A DNA stretch of 64,000 nucleotides from an uncultured Eubacteriales bacterium. GTDB lineage: Bacteria > Bacillota > Clostridia > Oscillospirales > Ruminococcaceae. Below are positions 36,617-45,574 of this stretch, piece by piece (within the stretch, counting starts at the first letter, position 1; each line of letters begins with the position of its first letter). Location: positions 22,255 to 86,254 of the forward strand of contig OMXI01000028.1 of NCBI GenBank assembly GCA_900314975.1. The letters are read 5' to 3'. The translations under genes were made by a program, and so were the position numbers. Below the pieces are notes generated by a model. That model did no database searches. It was not told where the DNA came from and worked only from the letters and a program-made list of their open reading frames with translations.

Positions 36617-37475
36617 CGCTGTCACTCCCGAAATGACTCATATAAACGTCTTCAAGCGTGACAGCCGAGGGTCGCGCATTCTCGCATGGCTTTTGAGCAG
36701 AAACCGTGTGAACAAAGATTCCGCTGTCTCTTTTTTTGATGTTCGCACAGCTGTTTTGCAGGATATATTTCTCCGCCTCACGCTCTGTCATCGGAATATC
36801 CCACACACAGCCATCGAGCTTTGCACAAAGGCTTTCCGAGCTGCCGCTGTCGATAAGTCTGCCGTCTTTGAGCAGCAGGCAATCGTCGGAAACGCTCTCG
36901 ACGTCGGACACTATGTGCGTTGCGAGAATGACTATCTTACCAAACCCTATCTGCGAAATAACATTGCGAAAACGCATACGCTCTTTAGGGTCAAGCCCTG
37001 CGGTCGGCTCGTCAAGAATCAGTATCTGCGGATCGTTCAAAAGCGCAAGTGCGATACCGAGCCTGCGTTTCATTCCGCCGCTGTAGCCCTTTATCTTCCG
37101 GTCTTTTTCGCCTTGCAGATTAACAAGCTCCAGCAGCTGCGCTATCCGCTTTTTGCTGCCCTTGACATCACGCAGCACGGCATAGTAATCAAGCGTTTGC
37201 TGTGCCGTGAATGACGGATAAAACCCAAGCTCCTGCGGCATATATCCGAGCATCTCACGAAAAGATGCACCCATTGAAAAAACAGATTTACTGTCAAGCA
37301 AAATGTCGCCCGAGGACTGCCGCAAAAGCCCTGCAAGAATGTTCATCAGCGTGGATTTGCCTGCGCCGTTTGGTCCAAGCAAAGCGTGAACACCGTTATG
37401 GAGAGTTATATCAAAATCAATAAGCGCCTGTTTTTTTCCGTAGCTTTTGCACAGCTTTTCAAACTGTAATTCCAT
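36609..37475 (-). CDS. ABC transporter ATP-binding protein, module 1
   Basis: A 288-residue protein with Walker A GPNGAGKST, signature YSGGMKRRLG, Walker B ILILDEPTAGLDP and switch His in LATHIV. The start codon overlaps the upstream permease stop (TAATG). It sits between two permease genes, so the exporter may be a heterodimer in the membrane. Expression is probably from the ECF-type promoter at 39947-39982. Confidence 0.92.
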   Translation of the reverse strand: MELQFEKLCKSYGKKQALIDFDITLHNGVHALLGPNGAGKSTLMNILAGLLRQSSGDILLDSKSVFSMGASFREMLGYMPQELGFYPSFTAQQTLDYYAVLRDVKGSKKRIAQLLELVNLQGEKDRKIKGYSGGMKRRLGIALALLNDPQILILDEPTAGLDPKERMRFRNVISQIGFGKIVILATHIVSDVESVSDDCLLLKDGRLIDSGSSESLCAKLDGCVWDIPMTEREAEKYILQNSCANIKKRDSGIFVHTVSAQKPCENARPSAVTLEDVYMSHFGSDSDE

Positions 37476-38692
37476 TATACTGACCTCCTCGTTCTGCCGC
37501 TGATCTTATATCCAAAAATGACACACAAAGCACATATTGAAAGCGAGATACACACGCACGCTGACAGTCTGCTGACAGGGTGACCAAACAGCGAAAAACA
37601 ATCAAACTTTTTGATGTATTCCTTGAAATTCAAAAGGCTCTGCGGCAGGATAATTCTCAGCCTGTCATAGGCTGAAAGCACCGAAAGCGAAAACTTTTCC
37701 GCATTGTCTATCTTCACGAAAAGCACCATGTTCGCAAGCAGTCCGCCCGCACTTATCGGCAGCAGAATGATGTTTGATATCAGAGGTCGTTTTACAAGTG
37801 CGGTGACAAAAGTGCACAGCGAAATTATCGTGACATACGCAAGCACTTTGAGCAGAAATTTGAACAGGTAAAACTGCGCTATGCTCATCGCATACGGACA
37901 GTATTCGTACATTTGTATTTGCTGGATCGGCAGCGAGAGGTTTTTCAGCCCAAACACGCAAGCGCCCATTACAAGCTCAAATATCGCCTGCACTATCAGC
38001 ACTCCCACGGCAACAGATACGACTGCAAAATACTTTTTGAAAAACAGGCTTTGCACCGTCTTTTTGCTCGTGTTCACCGTGCGGTATGCACCCGTTGAAT
38101 ACTCGCACGAAAATAGCCGCACAGTCATCAGCACGCACAGAGCGATCATCACATATTCCCACATTGAATAGTTGAAAATGCTGTATCTAATGTCAGGCGA
38201 AATGCCTGTGCTTTCAAGCTTCAGGTCAACACGTCGGTTGTAAAGCTCTATCGCCTTCTCATTGGCGGCAATAAGGTAGGTGTCAGGATTTCGCTTCCTT
38301 TTTTCAGTGCTGTTCTGATAGATCATTCCCTTGATAAGCTCACGCCTGTCCTGCTCAAATCCCGTGCGTACATAGCTCATCAGGTCTATCGTTTTGCCTA
38401 TTGCCGAAAGATCGCCGACTGCATATTCGCTGTACCTTCCGCTGTAACTCTGAGCGTGTTCGCCAAGTCCGTTTTTAAATATTTCGCCTTGCATATCAGT
38501 CAGATCATTGATAGTCAGCTCGTTTTGCACAGCATCGTCAAGTGCGGCTTCATAAGCCTTATTCGTCTCACGGTTATTTGCTGCGCTGCCCCAAACCTCA
38601 CGCAGCGGCAGAAATGCCATATAGCCAAAGGTCAGTATAAGCACAAGCCACATCAGCTTTGATGAGAAAAGCTTTTTGAATTCATATTTCAT
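37475..38692 (-). CDS. ABC-2-like permease with large outer loop, module 1
   Basis: A 405-residue protein after GAGGTGGCTT. One N-terminal hydrophobic segment, a roughly 140-residue hydrophilic loop, then about five membrane segments. FSCEYSTGAYRTVNTSKKTV matches the first cytoplasmic loop of ABC-2 permeases. It resembles the other permease (35591) in layout, suggesting an old duplication. Its stop overlaps the ATPase start. Confidence 0.8.
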   Translation of the reverse strand: MKYEFKKLFSSKLMWLVLILTFGYMAFLPLREVWGSAANNRETNKAYEAALDDAVQNELTINDLTDMQGEIFKNGLGEHAQSYSGRYSEYAVGDLSAIGKTIDLMSYVRTGFEQDRRELIKGMIYQNSTEKRKRNPDTYLIAANEKAIELYNRRVDLKLESTGISPDIRYSIFNYSMWEYVMIALCVLMTVRLFSCEYSTGAYRTVNTSKKTVQSLFFKKYFAVVSVAVGVLIVQAIFELVMGACVFGLKNLSLPIQQIQMYEYCPYAMSIAQFYLFKFLLKVLAYVTIISLCTFVTALVKRPLISNIILLPISAGGLLANMVLFVKIDNAEKFSLSVLSAYDRLRIILPQSLLNFKEYIKKFDCFSLFGHPVSRLSACVCISLSICALCVIFGYKISGRTRRSV

Positions 38693-38700
38693 AAGCCACC

Positions 38701-39927
38701 TCAGTAGGAAATTATACTGCCGTTCTGACCTTCGGGCTGATACCAGATGCCAAGGCTTATCGCCTCGTAATCGGCGGTGTCCTTCTTTATTTTGAAAAGA
38801 GCTTCATAGCATTTTTCACCCGTAACGTGAGAATACTCAGGCACATAGACATACTGCGATGCCGGACAGGACACAAAGGTCAGATACATCGGGTCTTTAA
38901 CAGTGTACTTTTCACCGTTTTCGTAGGTCAGCTCAAGGTTTATCTTTTTGACCTCTCCCGACGCCTTATCAAAAATGTATGCTCCGTCCTCCTTGGTACA
39001 GTAGATGCTCTTATCGGTGACGAAAAAGTCAACGCCGATATTCTCAATGAGTTGTTTTTCGATTTGTCCGTCAAGGTCACGCCTGTATAATGTCCATTTA
39101 TGGTCGCCAAGATACTTGTTATAATACACACCGTCAGAGGTCGCCTGCAAGCGCACCGCCTTATCATCGAGCTTTGTGAGCTTGTGCGTTTTCATATCGT
39201 AATGCCACAGCTCGTAATTTTCATTGGTTATATAAAAATGCTCACCGCTGACATCTGCGTACCACATCGGAGAATCACCGATGAGCACAGGCTCGCAAGT
39301 CTGTTTCATAGTTTTTGCATCGACTGTGTAGAACCAGTTCTGCCCCATAATGTACAGCACACCGTCTCTGAACATATAGCCGAAAGCACCCTTGTGATCC
39401 GGTTCGAGCTTTGCGTCAAGGTCGGAATAATAGGTATTTTCAAACACAGTTCTGATCTCGCCGCCTGATTTATAAAACAGCTTTTTGCAGTCACTTTGAG
39501 TGTACAGCGTATAATAATAGCCGCCGCTTGTCATTACGGGCGAGTTCATCGGCTGAAATTCAAGGCAGCCCTCTGAGGTGTTCTCGTCATGGGCACAGCC
39601 GGTAATATCACAAAAAGAGCTGATGTGCCCTGTGGCAAGGTCTATCTTTTTCTTTTCATCCGTCTGCCATATCATAAATTCACTGCCGTTGAAATTATAT
39701 CCGCTGTCAAGCAGTCCACGTCTGCGGTCATTTATCTCAACAGTATCGCTGACCTCACGCTTCGCTTCCTTTTCAAGCTTTTCCTGCGTTTGGCTGACAT
39801 CGACATAACCGCCCTGTGAGCTGTCTGGTGAAGAAATATCCTTTTGTGAGCTGCTGCCTGATGAACAAGCTGTCATCAAAATAGCTGCGGAAATTGCGGT
39901 ACTGATAATTCTTGCTTTTGTTTTCAT
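38701..39927 (-). CDS. Surface lipoprotein of module 1
   Basis: A 408-residue protein with AAGGGGG before its ATG. The signal sequence ends in the lipobox LMTAC, followed by a Ser/Gly-rich linker. The rest is rich in Tyr, Asp and Gly with repeated short strands (GGYYYTLYTQ, DGVLYIMGQNWFYTV, GEHFYITNENYELWHYD), which suggests a beta-propeller-like fold. It is the first gene of the operon, directly behind one half of a mirrored ECF promoter. It may bind or sense the compound that the transporter handles. Confidence 0.8.
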   Translation of the reverse strand: MKTKARIISTAISAAILMTACSSGSSSQKDISSPDSSQGGYVDVSQTQEKLEKEAKREVSDTVEINDRRRGLLDSGYNFNGSEFMIWQTDEKKKIDLATGHISSFCDITGCAHDENTSEGCLEFQPMNSPVMTSGGYYYTLYTQSDCKKLFYKSGGEIRTVFENTYYSDLDAKLEPDHKGAFGYMFRDGVLYIMGQNWFYTVDAKTMKQTCEPVLIGDSPMWYADVSGEHFYITNENYELWHYDMKTHKLTKLDDKAVRLQATSDGVYYNKYLGDHKWTLYRRDLDGQIEKQLIENIGVDFFVTDKSIYCTKEDGAYIFDKASGEVKKINLELTYENGEKYTVKDPMYLTFVSCPASQYVYVPEYSHVTGEKCYEALFKIKKDTADYEAISLGIWYQPEGQNGSIISY

Positions 39928-39946
39928 GATACTGACCCCCTTTATT

Positions 39947-40056
39947 TATACTGACGCAGCAAGGCGGCAAAGCACTACACATTTTTCCGCTTGATTTTTA
40001 TTTGCACAAAATCTATAATGATGTGTAGTGTGAACGATATTTTTTACGTCAGTATA
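39947..40056. promoter_or_regulatory. Mirrored ECF-sigma promoters between operon 1 and its sigma factor
   Basis: ATGTGTAGTG, 16 bp, CGTCAGTATA is present on the plus strand (40021-40030 and 40047-40056) and identically on the minus strand (39973-39982 and 39947-39956). The two face outwards to the sigma gene and to the lipoprotein/ABC operon. Exact identity of both 10-mers and of the spacer length indicates recognition by one sigma factor, most simply the one encoded at 40075. Confidence 0.8.
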
Positions 40057-40074
40057 AGTGAGGAGGTGTGACAG

Positions 40075-40632
40075 GTGGACGACGAAAGCATTATCGAGCT
40101 GTTTTTTGAGCGTGACGAAAAGGCTCTGGACGAAGTGGCAGGCAAGTACAATGCACTTTGTTCAAAAATAGCAATGAACATTCTTTGTGACGCAGGCGAG
40201 AGCGAAGAAGCTGTGAATGACACCTGGCTCAAGGCGTGGAAAACCATTCCTCCGACAAGACCCAAAAGCCTTGGGGCATATCTTTCGGTCATAGTAAGAA
40301 ACATCTCGCTTGACAGGTTCAGAAAGAAAAAAGCTGCCAAGCGCATTGATGACACACTTGTCAGCACACTCGATGAAGTCGCACAGATGCTGCCCGCCGA
40401 AATGAATATTGAACGCCGCACCGAGCAGCGTCAGCTTATCGAGAGGATAAATCTCTTTCTTAAAAAGCTCCCCAAGGGTCAGCGAATTATTTTCGTAAGA
40501 CGGTATTTTTACCTTGACAGCATCAAGGAGATATCGCAGCGTTACGGATACACCGAAAGCAACATTACCGTAACGCTGACAAGGATACGCAAAAAGCTTG
40601 CAGCATTTCTTGAAAAGGAGGGTCTGTTATGA
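40075..40632 (+). CDS. ECF sigma factor, module 1
   Basis: A GTG start at 40075 lies 8 bases after GGAGG. The 185-residue product has sigma region 2 (YNALCSKIAMNILCDAGESE, NDTWLKAWKTIPPTRPKSLG) and region 4 (LPKGQRIIFVRRYFYLDSIK, ISQRYGYTESNITVTLTRIR). ECF factors recruit RNA polymerase to a dedicated promoter; here the mirrored promoter upstream implies autoregulation and control of the divergent lipoprotein/ABC operon. The following gene overlaps by ATGA and looks like its anti-sigma factor. Confidence 0.92.
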   Translation: MDDESIIELFFERDEKALDEVAGKYNALCSKIAMNILCDAGESEEAVNDTWLKAWKTIPPTRPKSLGAYLSVIVRNISLDRFRKKKAAKRIDDTLVSTLDEVAQMLPAEMNIERRTEQRQLIERINLFLKKLPKGQRIIFVRRYFYLDSIKEISQRYGYTESNITVTLTRIRKKLAAFLEKEGLL

Positions 40633-41621
40633 ATGACAGCAGAGAGTTGAAAGCACTTTCGCTTTTGTCGGGGATAGACGAAAGCTTTGTTGACGAGGCA
40701 CGAAATGCAGAAAAAATCGCTCTGATACAAAGGACAAAGAGATTTCCCCTGATGCTTGCAGCGGTGATAACTGTATTGGTCGTGTCTGCTGTAAGCGTGA
40801 CAGCAGCTGTACAGGGGTACATCTCACACAGAAAAAATGTTGAGCACGAATACACGAATCCAGCCTTTGTGGACGAGCTTGAAAAGCGTCAGGGACAGCC
40901 GATAGTTGCAGAAAATAAACATCTGCGGCTGACGGTGGACTCGATCATCTCCGACAAGATGTATATTCAAGCAACCGCTACTCTTGAAGGGCTTGACGAA
41001 CAAGGCAAGGCTTACATCAGCAAACACCTTTATCTTACCAAGGCGGATTTTGAAAGGCTCAAAGACAGTGCACATTCCTATCTGCCGCATATGGTCACGG
41101 ATATAGACGGTGCAGATCAGACTGTCAGATTCGATCAGGGTGCAGATCTGTCGTACGGTCAGCGCGGCAAGCACACAGAAGGCTCGTTCACCTTCGGAGT
41201 TGCAAGGGCAAGGCTTATGGGCGCACAGACTGTTCATGTACGCTGCCTTGACTGGAGCAGCATAGGTATCAGGCAGGGTCTTGACGACCTGAAAGAGGGG
41301 ATATTTGAGGGGATAGAGTTTGACCTTCCCGTGCAGACTAATTTCGACACTCTCACCCTTGCCGCAGATACACGATACTTCTATGTTTCAGAGGTTGGTT
41401 TTTACAATGATCTTGGCGGGTGGCATGACGATGAAAATGTTGTGGTCCACTACTCTGACGGCAGCGAAGAAACGGTCGACCTTGACCACTCAAATTCATT
41501 CGGCGAAAAACTGTTTGAGCTTGAAAAGATACAAAGCGTGGAATATATGGGCACAACATATATAGCAAAGAAGATCGAAAAAGCTGAAAGTCCAACAGCA
41601 ACACAACACCCGGGAGCATGA
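40629..41621 (+). CDS. Anti-sigma-like membrane protein (DUF4179 type), module 1
   Basis: A 330-residue protein overlapping the sigma stop. An N-terminal cytoplasmic stretch of about 45 residues is followed by one membrane helix (LMLAAVITVLVVSAVSVTAA) and an outer domain. The outer part begins like DUF4179 proteins and ends EKIQSVEYMGTTYIAKKIEK, which matches the usual end of that family. Such proteins hold the ECF factor at the membrane until an outer signal releases it. A strong terminator follows. Confidence 0.82.
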   Translation: MNDSRELKALSLLSGIDESFVDEARNAEKIALIQRTKRFPLMLAAVITVLVVSAVSVTAAVQGYISHRKNVEHEYTNPAFVDELEKRQGQPIVAENKHLRLTVDSIISDKMYIQATATLEGLDEQGKAYISKHLYLTKADFERLKDSAHSYLPHMVTDIDGADQTVRFDQGADLSYGQRGKHTEGSFTFGVARARLMGAQTVHVRCLDWSSIGIRQGLDDLKEGIFEGIEFDLPVQTNFDTLTLAADTRYFYVSEVGFYNDLGGWHDDENVVVHYSDGSEETVDLDHSNSFGEKLFELEKIQSVEYMGTTYIAKKIEKAESPTATQHPGA

Positions 41622-41638
41622 CTCCCGGGTGTTTTTAT
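41605..41638 (+). terminator. Terminator of the sigma/anti-sigma operon
   Basis: AACACCCGGGAG (41605-41616) pairs perfectly with CTCCCGGGTGTT (41622-41633), then T-run. It overlaps the end of the coding sequence. Confidence 0.88.
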
Positions 41639-41644
41639 GTATTA

Positions 41645-41787
41645 TGATATAACCACGACTTATGATCCCCGCCTCTTAGGCGGCGGTCATCTTAGTCTTT
41701 CGGTGGTGGGAATGAATCCCCCACCGAAACCCTAAGCGGCTAACGCCCAGTCGTGCTTGAATGACGGGGCGATGCCCCCGATGCCCC
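41645..41787. mobile_element. Orphan structured end resembling an IS200/IS605 (TnpB) terminus
   Basis: Nested inverted repeats fill the stretch. CACGACT (41654-41660) pairs with AGTCGTG (41750-41756). CCGCCTCTTAGGCGG is a hairpin near 41670-41684. CTTAG-tc-TTTCGGTGG pairs with CCACCGAAA-cc-CTAAG around a GGGAATGAATCCCC loop (about 41690-41735). GGGGCGATGCCCC closes the end. The pattern resembles right ends and guide RNAs of IS605-type elements, but no tnpA or tnpB is present. It could be a non-autonomous relic or an unrelated RNA. It touches the stop codon of the next ABC gene. Confidence 0.5.
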
Positions 41788-42450
41788 TTATTGAACCTTT
41801 CCGTCGCTTATCTCGATCACCCGTCCGCACTGCTGTGCTATCTCACTGTCGTGTGTAACAATAATCACTGTCCTGCCCTGAGCGTTGAGTTTTTTGAACA
41901 GCTCCATTATCTCCGCAGAGGTCTTTGAATCAAGCGCACCCGTCGGCTCATCGGCAAGTATCATCGCAGGCTCATTAACTATCGCTCTTGCAATTGCCAC
42001 CCTCTGCTTCTGTCCGCCAGAGAGTTTATTGCAAGGCTTTTTTGCAAGTTCTCCAATGCCCGCAGCCCTCAAGGCACCAAAGGCTTTTTCTTTTTTTGCC
42101 GTTGCTTTAACCTTTGCAAAATCAAGTGGTATCATCACATTTTCAAGTGCCGTCATATCCTCGACCAAGGCAAAATCCTGCATGACCATACCTATTTTTT
42201 CGTTCCTGATTTTTGCATACTGCCTGTCCGAAAGGCTTTTGACAAGTGTTCCGTCAAGGCGGTACTCGCCGCTCTGATAATCGTCAATGCAGGCGAGGAT
42301 ATGCAGCAGCGTTGACTTACCGGCTCCGGATCTGCCCGTTATCGCAACAAGCTCTGTGTCATTTATTTCAAGACTGATGCCATGAAGCGCTTCAAATTCG
42401 TTAGGCTTCTTGGGATTGTATATCTTAGTGAGATCTTTTATCGTTATCAT
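41788..42450 (-). CDS. ABC transporter ATPase of MacB/BceA type, module 2
   Basis: A 220-residue protein starting after TAGGAGAAAGCT. Walker A GRSGAGKST, signature KLSGGQKQRV, Walker B MILADEPTGALD and VTHDSE are all intact. The Thr-Gly-Ala-Leu-Asp form is typical of ATPases that serve FtsX-like permeases in peptide sensing and resistance. It is the last gene of the ECF module 2 operon, behind two FtsX-like permeases. Confidence 0.92.
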   Translation of the reverse strand: MITIKDLTKIYNPKKPNEFEALHGISLEINDTELVAITGRSGAGKSTLLHILACIDDYQSGEYRLDGTLVKSLSDRQYAKIRNEKIGMVMQDFALVEDMTALENVMIPLDFAKVKATAKKEKAFGALRAAGIGELAKKPCNKLSGGQKQRVAIARAIVNEPAMILADEPTGALDSKTSAEIMELFKKLNAQGRTVIIVTHDSEIAQQCGRVIEISDGKVQ

Positions 42451-42464
42451 AGCTTTCTCCTATT

Positions 42465-43673
42465 CTAATACTGTCCGAGCAGCTGTTTGGGCGTGCTTGC
42501 TCTGCAAATAAAATACGGTGCGGCAAGGCTGACGAGCAGGAACATCAGCAAAAGTGCGGCAATGTTCACAAGGCTTATTCCAGACCAGACAATGCTGATC
42601 GAAAACTGCTTTGATACTACGCTGACCGCCGCAAGCGACAGAACAAGCGACACTGCCGCCAGCACAGCACTTCTGATAAGCTCAATGAGCACACAATGTT
42701 TCCACCGCATACCACAGATGCAAAATACAGCATAGTCTTTCAGTCTTGTACGCATGGTGAGAGCCGAACTGCTCAGGCTGCTGACAAAAGCAAGCACAAG
42801 TATCACTATAATTATCGGCAGCATATCGTACAAATGCCGATACAGATACTGCTTGCTGTTTTTGTCAAGATCGGTCAAAGCCATAGAGTAAGCACAACCG
42901 AATTTTGCAAGCGTTTGCTGGTCCTCTTTGAGCTGATCTTTGGTAACGCTTTCGGGGTAGGTTATCAGGCAGCCTGAAAACAAGCCCTGTACTGCACCGA
43001 GCTTTTGCAGATATTGTGATGAAAATATCATCAGCGGCTCTTGCTCGATCTCGTGATCATAAGGGTTAAAAAAGATATTGAAATCGTCGTTTGAACTATG
43101 AACAGCAAACCCGCCGACTATCTTTGATCTATCCTCAAGCACGCCCACGACCAGTGCAGTATATTTCTTTTCGCCCAGGTCGATCTCTACTCTGCTGCCA
43201 TTCTCCCAACCGTATTCATTTTTTGAAACCACACACTCGATACAGTCAGCCTTATCACTTTCATTGAGCCAGCGTCCACTTTTGAGCTTGGGCGTAAACC
43301 GTCTTATCACCTCATCGTTGTAGCTGAAATTGTTCACTGCAAGCAACCCCTTATCCGTCATCACTCCGCAGCTGACAATGTTGCAGGCAGAGATCTTTTC
43401 GGGCGAATGAAGGAACTGCAAAAGATCATCATTGGCAAGAAAATCTTCCGCTTTGTTCTCACCATAAAAGTCCTTGTTCGCCGCACTGCTGAACTCACAG
43501 TACAATCCCTTTGACTCAAACATATCCTGAAACGGAGTGTAATACTGAGATCTTATCAACACCGATGACACCATTACAAGCGTTATCACAACCGCACAGG
43601 TCATTTCACAGACGGTAAGCACGCTCATCAGCTTGCTTCGCTTTATGTTTTTAACCGCACACTTTAAAAGCAT
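42465..43673 (-). CDS. FtsX-like permease, module 2 (second copy)
   Basis: A 402-residue protein after GTGAGGGA. One N-terminal membrane helix, a roughly 220-residue outer domain, and three C-terminal helices with the FtsX-type loop TMRTRLKDYAVFCICGMRWK between them. Together with the 43678 gene and the 41788 ATPase it should form a MacB- or Bce-like complex. The substrate is unknown; antimicrobial peptides are common for this class. Confidence 0.82.
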   Translation of the reverse strand: MLLKCAVKNIKRSKLMSVLTVCEMTCAVVITLVMVSSVLIRSQYYTPFQDMFESKGLYCEFSSAANKDFYGENKAEDFLANDDLLQFLHSPEKISACNIVSCGVMTDKGLLAVNNFSYNDEVIRRFTPKLKSGRWLNESDKADCIECVVSKNEYGWENGSRVEIDLGEKKYTALVVGVLEDRSKIVGGFAVHSSNDDFNIFFNPYDHEIEQEPLMIFSSQYLQKLGAVQGLFSGCLITYPESVTKDQLKEDQQTLAKFGCAYSMALTDLDKNSKQYLYRHLYDMLPIIIVILVLAFVSSLSSSALTMRTRLKDYAVFCICGMRWKHCVLIELIRSAVLAAVSLVLSLAAVSVVSKQFSISIVWSGISLVNIAALLLMFLLVSLAAPYFICRASTPKQLLGQY

Positions 43674-43677
43674 TCCC

Positions 43678-44829
43678 TCACCCCATTTCCTTGTAATTGA
43701 TCTTCCTGCCGACCGACAGACTGATCATAGGTATGACAATAATGCAAAAAACAAGTATGAACCCTGCAAACAGCCATAGATATGTTTTCAGAGAATACGC
43801 CTGCTTAAAAAAATCAAGCACACGGCACATCACCTTGTTTGTGACAAGTATATTAAGTCCTGCACCGACAGCGTATGCAGGCAGGGTAATGACAACGCAC
43901 TCAACAAGGTACATAGCTATTGCACTTTTGCGAGAGCAGCCGCAGATGCGCATTATTGCAAGACCTCTGCGCCGTTTGAGCAAAATGAAACGGTACAGCA
44001 TCGCAAAGTTTGTCACCGACAAAAGTGATATGAGCAGTGCTATCCAGATCATATTGTTGTAAATGCTCATAGTGTCGGTGTCGGGGAATTTCAGCTCGGG
44101 GAATTTCAGCAGGCTGCCGAAATACTCCTCGGCTTTGCTTGTTATGTCATTGTAAGCCGAGCGTGTGATATTGCGCTCAAATGAAAAGCCTATCTGCGTT
44201 ATCGGAACGTCTCCGGGAATAGTAAGAAACGGAACTATCGGTGCGGCTGTCCCTGCGGAGTATGTTCCTACGACCGAGTATTTCTTCCCGAACATCGTTA
44301 TCGTGCCGTCTGCATTTCTGAATTTACTGCACGCTGCATTCCATTCATCTGCACTGCTTCCGCCGACAACTGCAACAAGCTCACCGCATTGCTCCTCGTA
44401 ATTATTTATGTATCTGCCCGACGTGATAACACCTTTCTCCTCCCAGTTTTTACGGGTTTGCTCGCAGATCCCGTACTTGCCTGCGTGGATAACGAACCGC
44501 ATCGGGAAAGAGCCCGGGCCCTCATCAGACTCAAACTCTGGCAGTTCTGCACCTGCATAGATCACTATCATCGCATTGAGTGTTTTCTCATCAAGAGATT
44601 CAGCAAATTGCTGGAAGTCACCCTTGGAGATGCTGCTGCCTTGCTGTATCTCGGGGTTGAGCGTTTTCAGCTCAAGCTCAGTCTCGTTTTTCTGCGTTTT
44701 ATAATTATAATAAAGCCCGTAGGAAAAGTTGATGATAAACGCCGACGAGATAACACAGATAACAATTATTGCAAATATCGTACGCTCTTTTTTAGCAAAG
44801 CTGAATATGTTTGAAAGTACCCGCTTCAT
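43678..44829 (-). CDS. FtsX-like permease, module 2 (first copy)
   Basis: ATG 44829 is chosen for the ribosome site GGAAGTGAG; the frame extends 12 codons upstream into the preceding terminator. The 383-residue product has one N-terminal helix, an outer domain, and three C-terminal helices with the loop LLKRRRGLAIMRICGCSRKS typical of FtsX/MacB. The gene follows an intra-operon hairpin, so its level may be set separately from the sigma genes. Confidence 0.82.
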   Translation of the reverse strand: MKRVLSNIFSFAKKERTIFAIIVICVISSAFIINFSYGLYYNYKTQKNETELELKTLNPEIQQGSSISKGDFQQFAESLDEKTLNAMIVIYAGAELPEFESDEGPGSFPMRFVIHAGKYGICEQTRKNWEEKGVITSGRYINNYEEQCGELVAVVGGSSADEWNAACSKFRNADGTITMFGKKYSVVGTYSAGTAAPIVPFLTIPGDVPITQIGFSFERNITRSAYNDITSKAEEYFGSLLKFPELKFPDTDTMSIYNNMIWIALLISLLSVTNFAMLYRFILLKRRRGLAIMRICGCSRKSAIAMYLVECVVITLPAYAVGAGLNILVTNKVMCRVLDFFKQAYSLKTYLWLFAGFILVFCIIVIPMISLSVGRKINYKEMG

Positions 44830-44843
44830 TTTCTCACTTCCAC

Positions 44844-44881
44844 AAAAAAATACTGATGAAAGCATTTCGCTCTCACCAGTA
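44844..44881 (-). terminator. Intra-operon terminator between anti-sigma gene and permeases
   Basis: Read on the minus strand, TACTGGTGAGAGC pairs with GCTTTCATCAGTA (with G-T pairs) and is followed by seven T. It would reduce read-through from the sigma/anti-sigma genes into the transporter genes. Confidence 0.7.
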
Positions 44882-44890
44882 AAGATGCAT

Positions 44891-45574
44891 CTATCCTGTG
44901 TTTTGTGACTGCTGCGGTTTTACCGACCTGCATAAATCAAGCATTTTATCTTTGTCAAGATCGCCGGAAACCATAAATACATATCTGCCATTATCCCAGA
45001 TATAGACCGTCTCGTATTCAGTAATAACCACCTGATATTTCTGCCCGTCCGTGTCGACGCACTCTTCTGTTTTTGCCTCATCAGTGAATGTTATCCTGAA
45101 CGAGTCTTTTGTGGACTGCGTAAACAGTATCCTGCTGCTCGTGCTGTAATACGGGATATCTACTCTTGTATCAGTCTTGTTATAATACTGCTGTTTGAAG
45201 CCCTGCGGCAGTTTACTGATGCGGTATTCTTCCTCGATGGTATCGGGGTATCCGTCATTTGAGCCTGTATCAGCTGAAATGACCTGATGATCTGAAAAAA
45301 CACTTGTGACAAAATCAAAAAACGTTTTTCTTACGGCTTTGACGCTCATTGCTGATGCAGAAACTATCACTATTGCGGCAGCGATACAGGCTGCTCTTCG
45401 TGATGCGGTACAAATGAATTTAAAGTACGGCTTTCGCTGCCTTTTGAACAGCTTTTGCATTTTCTTTTCGTGCCTGCGGCTGAAAATATGCGGTTCAGAT
45501 CTGTCAATATCCTGCAAAAGCTCAGCTGTCTGCTCGTCGAAAAGCTCCTGCATTGCCACACCAAGATTATCCAT
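44891..45574 (-). CDS. Anti-sigma-like membrane protein (DUF4367 type), module 2
   Basis: The start at 45574 gives a 9-base gap to GGAGG; a GTG at 45583 would be too close. The 227-residue product has a cytoplasmic N-terminus of about 60 residues, one membrane helix (ACIAAAIVIVSASAMSV), and an outer domain that ends like DUF4367 proteins (YVFMVSGDLDKDKMLDLCRS). It overlaps the end of the ECF sigma gene, the usual order for a sigma/anti-sigma pair. Confidence 0.78.
   Translation of the reverse strand: MDNLGVAMQELFDEQTAELLQDIDRSEPHIFSRRHEKKMQKLFKRQRKPYFKFICTASRRAACIAAAIVIVSASAMSVKAVRKTFFDFVTSVFSDHQVISADTGSNDGYPDTIEEEYRISKLPQGFKQQYYNKTDTRVDIPYYSTSSRILFTQSTKDSFRITFTDEAKTEECVDTDGQKYQVVITEYETVYIWDNGRYVFMVSGDLDKDKMLDLCRSVKPQQSQNTG

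Noticed and set aside
39947-40056. The mirrored sequence as a simple repressor operator or transposon end
   Set aside because: Each half has -35 and -10-like decamers with equal 16-bp spacing directed at a gene start, next to an ECF sigma gene, which fits paired promoters better.
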